A stretch of 6,711 nucleotides of DNA, from NCBI GenBank assembly GCA_945872325.1, contig CAMBZY010000182.1:1-6711 (forward strand). The letters run 5' to 3'. The position numbers were made by a program, and so were the translations under genes. Origin of the DNA: Candidatus Kuenenia stuttgartensis (GTDB lineage Bacteria > Planctomycetota > Planctomycetia > Isosphaerales > Isosphaeraceae). The first letter of the stretch is position 1; each line of letters begins with the position of its first letter. This document shows positions 4,118 through 6,711 of the stretch, piece after piece. The notes below the pieces were generated by a model. It ran no database searches, was not told the DNA's origin, and saw only the letters and a list, made by a program, of their open reading frames with translations.

Positions 4118-6711
4118 TTGCGTAACCCAAGATGGACATGGACGGCCGCACTGGCCGCAATGGGCCTCGCGGCATCGTCGCCCTGGATCGATGCACAAAC
4201 CAATCGCGGGCTCGAACCGGGCGCTAACCCGAATGTTTCGCCAATGGATCCTGCCAGCGTTCAAATCGCTCCGGCTGGAAACTCCTCGGCCACGGCTCGT
4301 AAACCGGCCGCTCCTGTGATGGAACCTGGCGATGCTGCCATGCTTCGCAGCCGTAGTGCCAGAACCGTACTTCGTAACGGCATCGACTACATTAAATATC
4401 AGCAGTATGAAAAAGCTCTGGTTTATCTTCGGGAAGCCGAACGTCGCAAAGACCAGCTCAACCCCGCTGAAGTGACCAGCCTGAGACAAGGCATTGAAGC
4501 GGCCCAGGAAGGACTTAGGGCACCGACGTCGATGGCCGGTTATGCCAAAACGCGTCGTCCTCAGGCTGGTTCCATCGCGGTTGCCGCCAAATTGTCGGCA
4601 CCTGTCGCTTTGGCCGATCCAGCCATGATTCCTGCCTCAGTCGAGGTACCGATTCAAGAGTCTCAGCCTGTCGTTCGGACCGCTCTTGAGCCGATTCCGC
4701 CTGAAGCACTCGCCAAGGCCTTGCCAACAGCTTCCGAACTGGCCCGGTCAAAGTCAGCGGCATCCGCTCGCAGACAATATGACTCCGCCGGCAATTCGGG
4801 TGGGTCAGAGCCATTGCCACCACTTTCGGCTCCAGCCTCGTTGACTCTGCCTCTGAAGGCAAGAGAGACGGAACCTGTTGCTGTATCAGAACCTGTGGTG
4901 CAAGAACAAGCTCCCGTCATGGAATCGGTTGCGGTAAGGTTGCCTGAGAAGGTGACGAACGCTCCTGAGCCTCTGCCCGGTAGCCCATCCGCTCGATCAA
5001 GCGTGGCTCAGCCATTGGCTCCCACTCTGGATGCATCAGTGGCACCAGTCACCGATGACTCCAAGCCCGCTCATCAGGGCACACCGACTCTGCCAGCTTT
5101 GAGCGTTCCTCCGGGAGCGGTTGAAGAGACTGAAAGTGCTGCACCAGAACCACTTCCAGTATTACCTTTGGCGAGCAGCCAGCCAGCCCCGAAGCTGGAG
5201 AGCGTCAAACCTGACCTGAAATCGACTGCTCCAGTTGTGGAAACACCAGCCCTACCGGCCGTAAATTCTGACGACGAACCGATCGACAACCAACCGCCCG
5301 GGACCGAGCCTTCTTTGCCAGTTCTCCCACCTCTGGAAGTGGCTGAAGTGAAGGCGAAAGTCGAAGAAAAGGTCGAAGCGGTTGTGGCTCCTGCCGAGCC
5401 GGTTCTGCCAACCCCAACGGCCAAGCTGGAATCAGAGCCAGGCCTGCCAGCCCTTCCAGCAGTGGAAGTGGCGCAAGCGGTTGCAGAGCCAGCGAAAGCG
5501 CCTGTGGAATCGAAGGTCATGGCCAAGCTCGAATCCGAGCCAAGCCTGCCGGCTTTGCCTGTGGCGAATCCGATTGAGAATGCTCCTGAAGCTTCCAAAT
5601 CTGTGGAACTGGAAGTGAAGCCTGCCACGGTTCAACTGCCCACAGAATTGCCTCCTGCCGGCGATAAGCCGCTTCAGGAAGTGGGCGGAATTCCTGTTCT
5701 GACGCCTCTGGCTGATGACGAAGAACCTTCTGCTGCAACGACTTCCAATGCTGTTCAAGTTGAACGGATCGCTACCAGGCTGGTAGATGAAGATCCAAAA
5801 CCATCGGCTACCGACAGCCTCCCGCCGTTGCCTACTGCTCCGGCGAATGACCTGCCACCACTCCCACCGATTCCGTCTTTGGATCAACCTCCATTAAAGT
5901 CGGAAGAGCCTGCCAAGCCAGCAGGTAAGCCAGTTTCTGAACCAGCTCCATTGGCACCTGAAGCCGGAGTTCCAGCCAAGCCTGAATTGGCCGGCGACCT
6001 GCCACCTCTGCCAGTGGGAGCATCCAGCACGCCTGATACTCCGCCGGTTCCCCCGGTTGCACCAACTCAGGCTGAAGCGGTGCCGGAACGAGTGGCTCGT
6101 GCTGAGGCAAACCCAGCTCCAGCTGCGACTTCTGACAACCTTCCTGCGTTGCCTGCGGAAGAGGTTGCCAAAACGGTGACCCCATCGCCGAGCTCTCCAG
6201 ATGGTGATCCGGAGATTGGCAAGATTACCGATAAGTACCTAGGTGGTCTATCGTTCGAGCGACGCCGCGAGATCGAACAGATGGCCCGGATTCAAGGTGG
6301 CCGAACAGGCTCCACACCTGGTCTTTCAGCTCTGGGGGCTCAGCCACCGGAAGAGGCAGGTGCTGCGGCCGTGGCCCGTCCGGGTGTGCCTGGTTCGAGC
6401 ACGAATATGAGTGCTACGGACGATCCTCTGGTGCGTCTTGAACTGCCTAGAGCTCCTAGTCCTGCGGAAGCTCGCCCGATCCGGGCCATCCTTCTGCCAG
6501 AGCAGTTTGATAACCTCAAACCACGCCAGTTTGACCCTCGTCGCAAGATGTGGGCCTCTGCTGCCGTGGCTCACTATCCACTTTACTTCCAAGATCCAAG
6601 TCTTGAGCGGTACGGGGTTTCTGTGGAGCAAAGACTTGGTCGGGCCGGTCGTAAGCTGACCTATCCGATTGACGATCCGAAGCAGAGCAAGCTGAGGAAT
6701 CAGATTGCCAC
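4118..6711 (+). CDS. Large secreted Pro/Ala-rich protein with TPR-like region, 3' end missing
   Basis: The frame runs from TTG 4118 to the window edge without a stop (864 codons seen); the nearest upstream in-frame stop is TAG 4031-4033. TTG is chosen because of AAGGAGG 6 bases upstream and because it gives a full signal peptide: MRNPRWTWTAALAAMGLAAS with a likely cut after IDA (24-26). ATG 4160 would remove its basic part. Residues about 81-133 form helix pairs like a TPR unit (TVLRNGIDYIKYQQYEKALVYLREAERR). Residues about 140-690 are low-complexity, rich in Pro, Ala, Glu, Val and Ser, with eight LPxLP motifs starting at 346, 400, 443, 477, 568, 579, 628 and 675, and one 34-residue duplication beginning AKLESEP (residues 435 and 469). 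From about 695 the sequence becomes ordinary again (KITDKYLGGLSFERRREIEQM) and includes HYPLYFQDPSLERYG (819-833), a motif I associate with planctomycete secreted or envelope proteins. The protein is inferred to span or decorate the periplasm or cell wall, with the Pro-rich part as an extended linker. No enzymatic motif is visible. Confidence 0.85.
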   Translation, partial: MRNPRWTWTAALAAMGLAASSPWIDAQTNRGLEPGANPNVSPMDPASVQIAPAGNSSATARKPAAPVMEPGDAAMLRSRSARTVLRNGIDYIKYQQYEKALVYLREAERRKDQLNPAEVTSLRQGIEAAQEGLRAPTSMAGYAKTRRPQAGSIAVAAKLSAPVALADPAMIPASVEVPIQESQPVVRTALEPIPPEALAKALPTASELARSKSAASARRQYDSAGNSGGSEPLPPLSAPASLTLPLKARETEPVAVSEPVVQEQAPVMESVAVRLPEKVTNAPEPLPGSPSARSSVAQPLAPTLDASVAPVTDDSKPAHQGTPTLPALSVPPGAVEETESAAPEPLPVLPLASSQPAPKLESVKPDLKSTAPVVETPALPAVNSDDEPIDNQPPGTEPSLPVLPPLEVAEVKAKVEEKVEAVVAPAEPVLPTPTAKLESEPGLPALPAVEVAQAVAEPAKAPVESKVMAKLESEPSLPALPVANPIENAPEASKSVELEVKPATVQLPTELPPAGDKPLQEVGGIPVLTPLADDEEPSAATTSNAVQVERIATRLVDEDPKPSATDSLPPLPTAPANDLPPLPPIPSLDQPPLKSEEPAKPAGKPVSEPAPLAPEAGVPAKPELAGDLPPLPVGASSTPDTPPVPPVAPTQAEAVPERVARAEANPAPAATSDNLPALPAEEVAKTVTPSPSSPDGDPEIGKITDKYLGGLSFERRREIEQMARIQGGRTGSTPGLSALGAQPPEEAGAAAVARPGVPGSSTNMSATDDPLVRLELPRAPSPAEARPIRAILLPEQFDNLKPRQFDPRRKMWASAAVAHYPLYFQDPSLERYGVSVEQRLGRAGRKLTYPIDDPKQSKLRNQIA

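Noticed and set aside
5074..5628. 184-residue minus-strand Ser/Gly/Thr-rich frame
   Set aside because: It is the reverse-strand echo of the Pro/Ala/Glu-rich coding sequence; the plus frame has a start, signal peptide and conserved ends.
6326..6659. Short frames on both strands near the window end
   Set aside because: They overlap the long plus-strand gene in other frames and have no independent support.

Overview
The window looks like chromosomal DNA of a planctomycete. The reasons are a C-terminal fragment typical of the paired DUF1549/DUF1553 proteins, a PEP-CTERM surface protein, a cysteine-bearing Rrf2 regulator, a very long Pro/Ala-rich secreted protein with a PLYF-x9-G type motif (PLYFQDPSLERYG) near the window end, moderate GC, and wide gene-poor spacers that carry short palindromic repeats. 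The genus cannot be fixed from the sequence alone.

Layout from left to right. Bases 1-162 are the 3' end of a DUF1553-type gene. Bases 163-927 hold no convincing gene. They contain an inverted-repeat-bounded segment (about 305-646) with a cluster of palindromic repeats built on GGCGCTAGCCCCG, then a small hairpin and the promoter region of the next gene. An Rrf2-family transcription regulator with three cysteines and a lysine-rich tail (928-1530, +) converges on a PEP-CTERM protein gene (1531-2358, -). Their stop codons sit back to back inside one TGATCA palindrome. A 245-base spacer then separates that gene from a divergent gene for a small single-pass membrane protein (2604-3083, +).

Bases 3084-4117 form a second long spacer without a convincing gene. 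It contains a candidate structured RNA with its own promoter and a strong intrinsic terminator (about 3288-3454), and a palindromic element with 28-base arms (3471-3609). The last gene starts at an unusual TTG codon (4118) behind a very strong Shine-Dalgarno sequence and runs off the window. It encodes at least 864 residues: signal peptide, TPR-like helices, about 550 residues of Pro-rich linker with eight LPxLP motifs, and a conserved-looking C-terminal region.

No operon is evident; every gene appears to be its own transcription unit. No complete new multi-gene system is visible. The items most worth following are the candidate RNA, the three copies of an AAWYAAGTGTCG motif around the small membrane-protein gene, the two repeat elements, and the giant TTG-started Pro-rich protein.
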